The notes: a model not told the origin generated them from the sequence alone. A stretch of DNA of 64,000 nucleotides from Nostoc sp. NMS9 (GCF_017114995.1 NZ_JABXKL010000032.1:1-64000); one strand, 5' to 3'. Shown: positions 37,701 through 44,902, counted from the first letter of the stretch. Numbers and translations are program-made.

Positions 37701-38079
37701 TTTTTTTATCAATCCGATTTGGCAGTATCTCTGGAATACTGTCATTTCCTAGTTCACTATTATTAACATGACTATTTTCGGGTAGAGCTATTGAATCCAA
37801 ATAATCAGATTCCAGTAATGCCAAATCACTATTTATATCTTGATTATCCCAACTATCCCAACCTATTAATGGTTGTATCGATGGTTCATGTTCACGAGAT
37901 AAGAAAAATTTAGACGATGTAACTAATGGTACTTGAGTTTGTCTGGGACTAATAAAATTACTTCGTGAATGCAGAAAATGAGACTGTTTTCTCAATACCA
38001 TTCTATCAGGAGTGGATAAAGATGATATTACCCCAAGTGGATGAATATTGTTTCCTAATGGAGATTGAATAATTTGCAT
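34717..38079 (-). CDS. Very large repeat protein of the eCIS operon, tape-measure-like motif
   Basis: The 1120-residue protein sits between the tube and gp53-like genes. Parts: residues 1-140 with no known domain; a Lys/Ser-rich patch KDKDKDKGKGKSKSKK (142-157); a long tract of about 14-residue half-units with core SxEIxET (about 355-770); the motif SDTVPAMLTPGEFVINTRDA near 848-867 preceded by PKGYATGGHV, typical of tape-measure and tail proteins; a second partial copy PRGFVNGGEV near 1050; and a charged helical end, REVYSRLRQRIEIERERHGG. The end resembles that of the 79-residue protein at 38627. A peptide AMSTTGYANA (about 685-695) comes from an inserted palindromic repeat. A tape-measure or scaffold role is inferred from the motif and location only. 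Confidence 0.6.
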   Translation of the reverse strand: MQIIQSPLGNNIHPLGVISSLSTPDRMVLRKQSHFLHSRSNFISPRQTQVPLVTSSKFFLSREHEPSIQPLIGWDSWDNQDINSDLALLESDYLDSIALPENSHVNNSELGNDSIPEILPNRIDKKTSDDTWQQLNIKDKDKDKGKGKSKSKKINKSQKPLEKKSKSKSKKAVKSSVASNIAQSNVTINAREDRLLASDEPLSVGANLEIPTLQLDNTVVDNYLALPSALTSPNLDDAPTLLYPLANDENTVGAHIAVPNSESLGAKNPIAIQQEIDSSVSSESPASIPVQLTPTSADIEDTPSLFRNSDNNETLVISELQSAMVVNVSDVSANLTSLQRDSYLESTNSKFTESQPILVSPEIVETPIITATSSEIGETAIAPLTTTSPEIVETPIITARSSEIGETAIAPLTTTSPEIVETPIITARSSEIGETAIAPLFATSPEIGVSPIISTSSEIGETAIAPLTTTSPEIVETPIITARSSEIGETAIAPLTTTSPEIVETPTISTSPEIYETGIAPLFATSSEIVETPTISTSPEIYETGIAPLFATSPEIVETPTITARSSEIGETAIAPLFATSPEIVETPVVSAISSEIGETSIAPLFAISPEIVEAPTIISTSSEISETAIAPFTAISPEIVETPVVSTISSEIGETGIAPLFTTSPEIVETPIITATSLEIGETAMSTTGYANAPLFATSPEIVETPIITATSPEIVETPVVSATSPEIGETAIAPLSAISSEIVETPIITATSSEISETVSIFRKIIDNEQIVESEFTSAVTNPEISTFVDTSDNLTSPQNEVSRPPQVEQNAIAENLPAPKGYATGGHVTDSHVENRQQIAPSDTVPAMLTPGEFVINTRDAQKNLPLLHHINTGGTPQDIILPSLQTPNPTEPEATISPETPTKVDSFPDTSLQLKSAETDSPEISNSLIPSSLGLNISKQRLSILNSPEIHTLHNETIDVGESSPQYSSPPLIFRKANSTTHTPSQWSNTPSQWSNVEDLLNGNDREFTSFNFNDGESNSQNYEFSHVSESPQIFAKYLPSPRGFVNGGEVTPPDISREIAPLTETIESASSFSQEDDKDDTADIEALAREVYSRLRQRIEIERERHGGYSGRLPW
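35770..37010 (-). repeat. 42/84-bp tandem repeat tract in the eCIS repeat protein gene
   Basis: Blocks containing GGTGTTTCAACAATCTCAGG and GCAGTTTCACCAATTTCTGA alternate for 1.24 kb. The paired unit is about 84 bases, 28 codons. The copies are unequal, with some units shortened. Confidence 0.9.
36000..36030 (-). repeat. Palindromic repeat inserted in frame in the eCIS repeat gene
   Basis: The bases GTTGGCGTAGCCCGTCGTAG and then ACATCGC break the regular repeat pattern and match the insert in the SNF2 gene at 8663-8697. Confidence 0.75.
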
Positions 38080-38102
38080 AGTTATCGTTGAAAAATAGCC
38101 AA

Positions 38103-38627
38103 TTAGCTAGAAACGAAATATCCGCTTTTTTGATTCCGTTGTACAGAAGTGCCTCCTCCTGTAGCTCTTGCAACTTGTAAACCTTCATAAGCTAAAGTTA
38201 ATTCTTCAATGGCAACTGCCTTACCATCTGCTTGGAGTGCAGGTGTTTTCCAAGTTATAGGAATAGCACCAATCAAAGTCCAACTCATCATTGTCTCACC
38301 AGCTTGATTGAAAATCAAAATATTGACATTGCGTCGAGATGTTTTCTTTTGTTCATCAAAAACTGCATTCATCCAGTTCCAAAAACCTGGATGGTCGGTA
38401 ACTCCACGTTTAAGAGTTATGTCTGCAAATTCTGTATGACCTAAATAAATTCTTTGTTGGTCGTTGACACCACCTTCCTGAAAAACATTTTTCTTAATTT
38501 GAATACTTAATCCTGTACATTCAGCGAAAGAGGCAGCAATAGAACTATCTATCTCTACGTAGAAACGATTAGTAGTAACATAATTTAATTCATGAGTAAT
38601 GTTGCCGTTATTAGCGCCTGTAGCCAT
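38103..38627 (-). CDS. Contractile-system tail tube protein (Afp1/5-like)
   Basis: The 174-residue protein is the inner tube subunit. Features are TNRFYVEIDSSIAASFAECTG, the EGGVNDQQRIYLGHTEF loop, DITLKRGVTDHPGFWNWMN, and WTLIGAIPITWKTPALQ followed by EELTLAYEGLQV, the signature of the T4 gp19-like tube family. ATG 38627 overlaps the stop codon of the upstream small gene as TGATG, and AAAGGTGG lies seven bases before it, so the two genes are translationally coupled. Only one tube gene is present here, whereas Afp-type systems have several tube paralogues. Confidence 0.92.
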   Translation of the reverse strand: MATGANNGNITHELNYVTTNRFYVEIDSSIAASFAECTGLSIQIKKNVFQEGGVNDQQRIYLGHTEFADITLKRGVTDHPGFWNWMNAVFDEQKKTSRRNVNILIFNQAGETMMSWTLIGAIPITWKTPALQADGKAVAIEELTLAYEGLQVARATGGGTSVQRNQKSGYFVSS

Positions 38628-38866
38628 CACAACCACCTTTGGGAATTATAATTACCTAGCCTTTCTCGTTGCGATCGCATATCTTCTAGCAAAAGTTTAT
38701 ACACCTGCTCTGTGAGTTGGTTCAGCAGCAGTGAATCATTGAGGTATTTGCTTGCTGTTTTAGCCGCAATCCTAGCATCAGAAGTCACTGAAACCCCGGC
38801 GTAGCCAGGAGTACCGCCAACATCTCCATCGAACGTGAAAAAAGTTTTTTGCTGATTTGAGTTCAT
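38627..38866 (-). CDS. Small eCIS-operon protein of unknown function
   Basis: The 79-residue protein begins MNSNQQKTFFTFDGDVGGTP and ends with a helix, LTEQVYKLLLEDMRSQRERL, then GNYNSQRWL. The ending resembles the C-terminus of the 1120-residue protein (VY--LR--I---RERHG-YS-R). I do not recognise a family. It is the first gene of the structural set, coupled by TGATG to the tube gene, so it is likely a small structural or assembly factor. Confidence 0.65.
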   Translation of the reverse strand: MNSNQQKTFFTFDGDVGGTPGYAGVSVTSDARIAAKTASKYLNDSLLLNQLTEQVYKLLLEDMRSQRERLGNYNSQRWL

Positions 38867-38981
38867 AAATAAAAAACCTCTCCTAGAATCCAGGCTAAAG
38901 GTACTGCATCAGAATCAAAAGTAGCCAAAAGTCGAACTTGCCCTTTACCTGGATTCAGACTTTTGAACAATTGTGTTGTGA

Positions 38982-39066
38982 GTGCGATCGCCCATACTAT
39001 AAAATTGGGTTCTTGAAAATTTAGACTTTCGACAAATTGTGTTACGAGTGCGATCGCAGTATTCTA
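38982..39066 (+). repeat. 85-bp dispersed repeat, copy A
   Basis: It starts GTGCGATCGCCC, contains TTGAAAATTTAGACTTTCGA and ends near GCGATCGCAGTAT. A second copy at 41321-41406 has the same orientation and only scattered differences. A shorter related piece lies just upstream at about 38930-38981. Confidence 0.85.
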
Positions 39067-39123
39067 GATGTTAGTAACAGTAAAATATTTATCTAGCTAC
39101 TGCTTGGGCATCTGGAGAAGAAA

Positions 39124-40497
39124 ATGAGAGAACACGTCAGTCGGCAGAAAAAAACTACTACAGGCTTCTCAATCCCATCCTTGAAACACCCGACACGCGG
39201 CTTTGGTTTGGAGTCGTCGGCAATTTCACGCCAAGCGGTTCCTGAAATACAACCACTCCATAAGCCAGTTACTCACGATATCAGTCGCATACCACTGCGT
39301 ATCCAAACAAAACTCTCAATTAGCCAGCCTGGGGACATTTACGAACAGGAAGCTGATAGCGTCGCACAGCAGGTAATGCAAAGAATGGCGCAACCTGTAA
39401 ATAGCCAGTCTATCCAACGAGAAGCATTGCCAGAGGATGAGGAAGAATTGCAAATGAAACCTCTGGACATTAGCACATTGCAACGAGAAGCATTGCCAGA
39501 GGATGAGGAAGAATTGCAAATGAAACCTCTGGACATTAGCACATTGCAACGAGAAGCATTGCCAGAGGATGAGGAAGAATTGCAAATGAAACCTCTGGAC
39601 ATTAGCACATTGCAACGAGAAGCATTGCCAGAGGATGAGGAAGAATTGCAAATGAAATCTCTCGACATTAGTACACTGCAACGAGAAGCATTGCCAGAGG
39701 ATGAGGAAGAGTTGCAGATGAAATCTCTCGACATTAGCACACTGCAACGAGAAGAAGTGCCAGAGGATGAGGAAGAGTTGCAGATGAAGCCGATGGTGCA
39801 GCGTCAGGGTGAGGCTGGGATGGCTGCTGTACCTGACCTGGAAGTGTCCATTAACCAAGCAAGAGGTGGTGGACAGGCGATCGCAAACAATATCCGAGAA
39901 CCGATGGAACAGGCGTTTGGCGCAGATTTCAGTGGGGTGAAGGTTCACACGGATCGTCAATCTGACCAGTTGAATCGCTCAATTCAGGCGCGTGCTTTCA
40001 CGACGGGACAAGATGTTTTCTTTCGGCAGGGAGAATATAATCCTGGGAGTCGGGGTGGACAGGAGTTGTTGGCGCATGAGTTGACCCATGTTGTGCAGCA
40101 GAATGGGGGAGCGGTGTTGCGTGCACAACCCACTAAACAGCCCCCAGTAAGTAACGCACGTGAACTTGCCCCTAAGTCCATCTTGAACTCGACTACATCG
40201 CTTATGCAACCTGCAATCCAGCGACTCGATGCGGAGACGGGAAGACGGCAGTACACATTTAGTGCTAGGGCAACAGCACACGGCTATACACAAGACCAAC
40301 TGAGGACTATCTGTGAACACCGCCTCAATGAGATTCAACTGGGGCAAGGCCAGAGTATTTTATTAGGGCAAGGGTTTGAGCAAAGTAATCAGCTTTATGG
40401 TCAACTGAAGTATAACTGTGAGCTTCAGAATGAAACATATCATATTCATATATTTCACGCCCACGGTGCTGAGAGCCAGCCGCAAAGAATGGGTTAG
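39124..40497 (+). CDS. DUF4157 putative metallopeptidase, eCIS cargo candidate
   Basis: The 457-residue protein has a basic N-terminus, the signature KLSISQPGDIYEQEADSVA (63-81), six tandem 22-residue units LQREALPEDEEELQMKPLDI plus ST (97-228), and a DUF4157 domain at about 240-330 with IREPMEQAFGADFSGVKVHT, ARAFTTGQDVFFRQGEYNPG and the zinc site HELTH (318-322) in LLAHELTHVVQQ. The last 90 residues, with HGYTQDQLRTICEHRLNEIQ, are unassigned and could be the effector part. DUF4157 proteins are frequent companions of eCIS loci and may be self-processing or secreted cargo. ATG 39124 follows GGAGAAG. It diverges from the eCIS operon. Confidence 0.8.
   Translation: MREHVSRQKKTTTGFSIPSLKHPTRGFGLESSAISRQAVPEIQPLHKPVTHDISRIPLRIQTKLSISQPGDIYEQEADSVAQQVMQRMAQPVNSQSIQREALPEDEEELQMKPLDISTLQREALPEDEEELQMKPLDISTLQREALPEDEEELQMKPLDISTLQREALPEDEEELQMKSLDISTLQREALPEDEEELQMKSLDISTLQREEVPEDEEELQMKPMVQRQGEAGMAAVPDLEVSINQARGGGQAIANNIREPMEQAFGADFSGVKVHTDRQSDQLNRSIQARAFTTGQDVFFRQGEYNPGSRGGQELLAHELTHVVQQNGGAVLRAQPTKQPPVSNARELAPKSILNSTTSLMQPAIQRLDAETGRRQYTFSARATAHGYTQDQLRTICEHRLNEIQLGQGQSILLGQGFEQSNQLYGQLKYNCELQNETYHIHIFHAHGAESQPQRMG
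39415..39795 (+). repeat. Six 66-bp tandem repeats in the DUF4157 gene
   Basis: Units contain GAAGCATTGCCAGAGGATGA. The first three are almost identical, and the later ones drift (AAACCT to AAATCT, then GAAGAAGTGCC), indicating recent expansion at the 5' side. Confidence 0.92.
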
Positions 40498-40679
40498 TGC
40501 AATCGCCCGATCTTGTAGCGACAGTCTTAAAAGTCAAGTGATCGCCCGATCTTGTAGGGTGCGTTAGCGGTAGTGCAATGCCTGCGGCGGGCGTAGCCAT
40601 CGCGTTCTTGTCGCTTGGGTTGAGGAACGAAACCTAACAAATCACCGTTATAATATTGCAAAGATTGATCGCTCAACCT

Positions 40680-40898
40680 ATGCAATACGAAGCCCTTTAT
40701 GAAAATGGTCAAATAACGTGGTTAACCGAAAAACCCCCTCTTAAGTCCGCTCGAATTATGATCTCAATTCTAGAAGAGATCCCACCCCAACCCCAAAAAC
40801 GCCGTCAACCTTCACCCTTAATTGCTGGTAAGGGAAAAACATTAGGAGACTTGGTAAATCCCCTTGTTAATGACCAAGATTGGGAATGTCTGAAATAA
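40680..40898 (+). CDS. VapB-like antitoxin
   Basis: The 72-residue protein starts MQYEALYENGQITWL and ends GKGKTLGDLVNPLVNDQDWECL, the standard pattern of small cyanobacterial antitoxins encoded before PIN toxins. ATG 40680 is chosen over an upstream TTG. Its last 13 bases overlap the toxin gene. It would neutralise the toxin and repress the shared promoter. Confidence 0.8.
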   Translation: MQYEALYENGQITWLTEKPPLKSARIMISILEEIPPQPQKRRQPSPLIAGKGKTLGDLVNPLVNDQDWECLK

Positions 40899-41287
40899 TT
40901 ATTCTAGATACTCATATCTGGATTTGGTATATTAATCGAGAATTAGATCAATTTCCTTGTTCTTGGTTAGAAATAATAGCAACAGCCAATCAGGTTGGAA
41001 TTTCGCCAGTATCCTGTTATGAAGTAGCTTTAGCCCAACAAAGAGGACGTTTATTATTACCAAGTCCGGTGAATCAATGGTTTCAGGAAGCCTTATCACC
41101 TTCAGGAATATCGCTTTTACCCTTGACTCCGGCGATCGCGTCAAGTGCTGTTAATTTATCACCCATTCATCGAGATCCTTTTGACAGAATTATTATCGCC
41201 ACAGCCATTGAATATCAAGCGAAATTAGCCAGCATTGATGGGTTTTTCCGTCAATACCCAGAATTAGCAACTTTGTTAATGATTTAG
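40886..41287 (+). CDS. PIN-domain toxin (VapC-like)
   Basis: The 133-residue protein has the PIN acidic residues: D8 in IIILDTHIWIW, the glutamate in SCYEVALAQQRGRL, and the paired aspartates in HRDPFDRIIIATA, with a final ASIDGFFRQYPEL. PIN toxins cleave RNA, often tRNA or rRNA. All expected residues are present, so it is probably active. ATG 40886 overlaps the antitoxin stop, giving a coupled operon. The pair lies just downstream of the DUF4157 gene and is enclosed with it by the 85-bp direct repeats. Confidence 0.85.
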   Translation: MSEIIILDTHIWIWYINRELDQFPCSWLEIIATANQVGISPVSCYEVALAQQRGRLLLPSPVNQWFQEALSPSGISLLPLTPAIASSAVNLSPIHRDPFDRIIIATAIEYQAKLASIDGFFRQYPELATLLMI

Positions 41288-41320
41288 GATGGGTAGTGTG
41301 ATCTCTAAGAGATCCGCAAA

Positions 41321-41406
41321 GTGCGATCGCCCGATACTATAGAATCGGGTTCCTGAAAATTTAGACTTTCGATAAATTGTGTTGGAAATGCGATCGCTGT
41401 ATCCTA
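41321..41406 (+). repeat. 85-bp dispersed repeat, copy B
   Basis: Same orientation as copy A. Shared words are GTGCGATCGCCC, CTGAAAATTTAGACTTTCGA and AAATTGTGTT. Confidence 0.85.
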
Positions 41407-41698
41407 ATTAATGTGAATCTATCTCTAATTCGATGAAAGAATTGGCAAGTTTTGCTTATCTTTTAGTGACGAGCAATATTTTTGCTGCGATTCCAATGAG
41501 AGTTTCTGAATTATAAAGCCTCAGATTCTGATTTTATTAACATTTGCTGTTTAGGGACTTCCAGCGAAAAAAACATCCTATCGTAGGGGTTTACATTTGT
41601 GCATTGGTGTCAACTTAAGGACAAATGTACAAATAATTTGGGATAATTTATTTTTTGGAATCCCCTTATATTCTTGCTGGTACTCCGATTAATGATGT
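41407..41698. other. Non-coding region before ntcB 3' end
   Basis: I see no supported gene here. It is moderately AT-rich, without a clear hairpin. Confidence 0.4.
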
Positions 41699-42646
41699 TC
41701 ACGAAGCCGATCGCTGCTGGTCAATTTGCAATGGAATATTTTCTAGCACGAGTTGCCAAAAATGTTTGATGGGGGGAATTTGCAGACGGTCTTGAGTTGT
41801 TACCATAACTACCCGCCGAGTTAAACTGGAACCATCTGCTAAACCACTTGTATTATTACTGGCTAAAGAACGAATCGCCAGGGTAGGGTCAAGACGAGCT
41901 TCCAGTAATGCTGATTGAGGTAGCAAAGCTATCAATTTCCCTTGGCGCACGACTCCCCGGAAGGCATCTAAGGTATTTACCTCTAAAGCCGACTGGAGTG
42001 TAGTTTCCATCCGCTCAAATCTATCTTGTATTAAGCGTTGCATCCCATAACCATCTTTAAAAACCACTTGGGGATAACGAATTAGCTCCGACCAAGGGAC
42101 GAATTCATATTGTGCCAGTGGATGATTGACTGCGGTTAAAACTTCTATAGGTTCTTCATAAAGTACTTCTACCACCATTTCTCTACTAGTGGTTAAAAAG
42201 CGATTATTCATCACAATTGCTAAATCTACCAATCCATCTTTGAGGACTTTCAGGGCGCGATCGCTTCCCAATGAAGTCACCCGCAATTGCACATCTGGAT
42301 AATCATGACAAAATTTTTCCAACACTGGTGGTAAGTAAGATCCACATAGGGAGTGAATCACGGCAATGCAAAGTTCTGGTTGCTTTCCGGCGATTAAATC
42401 GGCTAATTCTTCTGTAGCAGTCTGCCACTCTTGACAAATTTTGCGGACGCGGGGTAACAAACGTTCACCTGCTAGCGTCAGTTTGGCATGAGTGCATCTG
42501 TGAAACAGTTCTATCCCCAAATCTGCTTCTAATGCTTGGATTTGGCGACTAATCGTCGATTGGGTAACACCAGATGTTCGCGCTGCTTGTTGAAAGCTGC
42601 CGGTTTGGGCGATCGCTAGAAAGGCTTGCAACTGCTCTAGGCGCAT
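41699..42646 (-). CDS. ntcB: LysR-family nitrate-assimilation activator NtcB
   Basis: The 315-residue protein has a LysR helix-turn-helix at 1-60 (RLEQLQAFLAIAQTGSFQQA, SGVTQSTISRQIQALE) and an effector-binding domain to about 300. In heterocystous cyanobacteria ntcB lies upstream of the nirA operon with nirB between them, and NtcB together with NtcA activates nirA when nitrate or nitrite is present. Here the order ntcB, HEAT protein, nirA fits, so the assignment rests on sequence plus place. The start cannot be later because the DNA-binding domain begins at once. A GTA-N8-TAC site lies seven bases upstream of the ATG. Confidence 0.78.
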   Translation of the reverse strand: MRLEQLQAFLAIAQTGSFQQAARTSGVTQSTISRQIQALEADLGIELFHRCTHAKLTLAGERLLPRVRKICQEWQTATEELADLIAGKQPELCIAVIHSLCGSYLPPVLEKFCHDYPDVQLRVTSLGSDRALKVLKDGLVDLAIVMNNRFLTTSREMVVEVLYEEPIEVLTAVNHPLAQYEFVPWSELIRYPQVVFKDGYGMQRLIQDRFERMETTLQSALEVNTLDAFRGVVRQGKLIALLPQSALLEARLDPTLAIRSLASNNTSGLADGSSLTRRVVMVTTQDRLQIPPIKHFWQLVLENIPLQIDQQRSAS

Positions 42647-42652
42647 TTTTAT

Positions 42653-42666
42653 GTAGCCTGAATTAC
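42653..42666. promoter_or_regulatory. Candidate NtcA site at the ntcB start
   Basis: GTAGCCTGAATTAC fits GTA-N8-TAC. It ends 20 bases before the ATG and begins seven bases from it, which is too close for class II activation, so it would repress or be a chance match (such a word is expected roughly every 4 kb). Confidence 0.3.
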
Positions 42667-42735
42667 ATTTATCAGTTTTATAAAGTTAACGGATTTTTAT
42701 CCACAATTTAGTAGAGTTTGTTACAGGTTTTTTCT

Positions 42736-42759
42736 CTGATTTACATTTAAGTAAATCAG
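42736..42759. repeat. Inverted repeat CTGATTTAC-N6-GTAAATCAG
   Basis: Perfect 9-base arms, followed on the plus strand by ATTTT, in the ntcB upstream region. It might be a LysR-type autoregulatory site or a terminator on the plus strand. Confidence 0.45.
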
Positions 42760-43231
42760 ATTTTACCGCCTTTGTCGTCAATGATGCGCTTTGCACCGAT
42801 TTTTTCGGTAAATTTCGCCAAAAAAATAATTGACTATTTTCTGCTGAAATATATGAATTTTTAGATAATATTTTTAACGGTATCGCTCTGAGGCGCTTTC
42901 CTATGATTACAGAAACTGATAGTTCAGCCTTAGCGAACTATCAGTGTTTCACTTCATCATTATGCGACAGATTATATAGCGGTTTCTAATCGACATGAAG
43001 TAATCATTTGAACCTCGTATCATACTAGGAATATATTTACCAGAGAAAGTGCGGCTGATGGTAACGTTTACAAGCTTTCCAGCAATATCTTGAGACTTGT
43101 GAAACTTCACCTATCCTAGTTTTGAAAGCTTTAAACGATTCTCAATTACCTGAATATTACCGTTGGTCAGGTTGGTTTTGTACAACTTACGGATACAGCT
43201 GCGATCGCGTCAGATTTGCAAAAGACATAAA

Positions 43232-43254
43232 GGGCACAAACTACATCTGTGCCC
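43232..43254 (-). terminator. Terminator of the Gly/Thr-rich secreted protein gene
   Basis: GGGCACA pairs with TGTGCCC. On the minus strand the stem is followed by TTTATGTCTTTT. It lies 20 bases past the stop codon of the gene at 43274-44062. Confidence 0.65.
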
Positions 43255-43273
43255 TCCTAGAGTGTGGTGAATA

Positions 43274-44062
43274 CTATTTTCTGGAGCGAGAACCTGCTAC
43301 TTCATCAGGATCGCTATAAGCGCGGACTTTTTCGCGATTACGTAGTCCTGCTAAACCAGCTAGACCAAGCAAACCTAGCCAACCCCAATCGAAACCGCGA
43401 TCGCTAGTTCTTTCGGAAGTTGTGACGCCTGTATTTCTGTTAGTACCTGTGGCATCAGTGCCTGTGCCTGTGGAATCAGTGCCTGTTGTGCCAGTGCCTG
43501 TTGTTCCAGTACCTGTTGTGGAATCAGTACCTGTTGTGCCAGTGCCTGTTGTTCCAGTACCTGTTGTGGAATCAGTGCCTGTTGTACCACCACCGCCTGT
43601 GGTTCCAGTACCTGTTGTGGAATCAGTACCTGTTGTACCACCACCGCCTGTGGTTCCAGTACCTGTTGTGCCAGTGCCCATTGTTCCAGTACCTGTTGTG
43701 CCAGTGCCCGTTGTTCCAGTACCTGTTGTTCCAGTACCTGTTGTTCCAGTGCCCGTTGTTCCAGTGCCCGTTGTTCCAGTACCTGTTGTTCCAGTGCCCG
43801 TTGTTCCAGTGCTTGTTGTTCCAGTGCCCGTTGTGCCAGTACCTGTTGTGCCAGCGCCCATTGTTCCAGTTCCAGTGCCCGTTGTGCCTGTAGCTCCAGC
43901 ACCTGTACCTGAGCCAGTGCTACCACTAGAGCTTCCGCTGCCGGAGCTTCCGCTACCCGATCCTCCACTTTGGGCGGAAACTGAAGGAGGTAAAGATAGA
44001 GAAGCGAAACTGATGGCAAATACAGTAGCTAAAACGGCTTTAGATAAATCGAAAGGCTTCAT
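43274..44062 (-). CDS. Secreted Gly/Thr-rich repeat protein with WGxxGxxG C-terminus
   Basis: The 262-residue protein has a signal peptide (residues 1-30, KAVLATVFAISFASLSLPPSVSAQS-type, cleaved near SAQS), a Gly/Ser stretch, then about 140 residues of the pentamer GTGTT with insertions of GTDSTTGTG and GGGGTTGTD, and a C-terminal WGWLGLLGLAGLAGLRNR segment followed by a basic tail. The last element is the WGxxGxxG anchor-like end found on cyanobacterial envelope proteins. It probably spans the envelope as a disordered linker with a membrane anchor. Role unknown. The high reading-frame density on the other strand is an artefact of the repeat. Confidence 0.75.
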   Translation of the reverse strand: MKPFDLSKAVLATVFAISFASLSLPPSVSAQSGGSGSGSSGSGSSSGSTGSGTGAGATGTTGTGTGTMGAGTTGTGTTGTGTTSTGTTGTGTTGTGTTGTGTTGTGTTGTGTTGTGTTGTGTTGTGTMGTGTTGTGTTGGGGTTGTDSTTGTGTTGGGGTTGTDSTTGTGTTGTGTTGTDSTTGTGTTGTGTTGTDSTGTGTDATGTNRNTGVTTSERTSDRGFDWGWLGLLGLAGLAGLRNREKVRAYSDPDEVAGSRSRK

Positions 44063-44902
44063 ACTTATGGTTCCTTTTATTTTCTAGATTTGTATGGTTG
44101 ATTGATTTACAAAAGCAATATTGTCTCTTCAATCCACTGGTAAATTAGGTAAATTATGACAAGACAGATTGAAGAGTGTTTTACTTAGCTTCTTCTGGAA
44201 AAGTTGAAAGTATTTGAAAATACCACAACAACTTACTATTCGTCACATTAAGCAAAATAACTCATAATCAGTAATTACTACTTCAGGATTAGGAACTCAC
44301 GAACCAAGTCGCTTGTTCAATATAGAAACTAAATATTATTACATTTATTTCTATCCATCCTATTTTTATTTAATTACTTATTGTGAATCATTTTGTTACT
44401 GCTAGATAGCATAATTGTTAGTTTTTCGTCAGACTTCTACCATAAGAGTAAAACCACTTATATCGCAGGAATTAATTTGGCATTGAAGTTAGGTTAGTCT
44501 ATAAGTGTGAGAAAATTCAACGTTCTAGAATTTGTAATTAGATAAACCGACTTATCTAAGAAGCACAAGCGATCGCTAAGTTAAGCAGGATTTTCACTTG
44601 AATGAATATAATTACTTTATTGACATCAGCTTTTAGTTTATTTGGGTAAAAATGAACTAAAAACTCTAAACACCCAGATGCTGCTAGCGGTTTAAACTGT
44701 ATTAAGAATACTTCACAATATTATTTCACCTGAGAACTTATAACTTCATACTCCAGGTGTGTCTTACTTTAGACTTAAGGAATACTTTTGTGGCTTCGCT
44801 CGGCACAAGTCGCTCAGTATAAGTCAGGGCAAGTCGCTCAGTACAAGAAGCTCTGTTACCACGCTAACGAGACGCTACGCGATTAAAAGTTGACACTGAA
44901 AT
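44063..44902. other. Non-coding region with inverted and dispersed repeats
   Basis: No gene is supported. CTCTTCAATC (about 44123) and GATTGAAGAG (about 44169) are complementary across 35 bases. From 44785 to 44882 lie repeated words AAGTCGCTCAGTA and GCTAACGAGACGCTACGCG, the latter of the dispersed palindromic family. Confidence 0.55.

Noticed and set aside
39316-39960. Cys/Phe-rich minus-strand frames over the DUF4157 repeats
   Set aside because: They mirror the 66-bp repeat. The plus frame has recognisable domains and a ribosome site.
43122-43319. A 65-residue plus-strand frame
   Set aside because: It contains the terminator of the minus gene and overlaps its 3' end. No family was recognised and no ribosome site precedes it.
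43422-44087. Long Pro/Val-rich reading frame on the plus strand opposite the Gly/Thr repeat protein
   Set aside because: It is produced by the repeat read in reverse. The minus frame has a signal peptide, a known C-terminal motif and a terminator.
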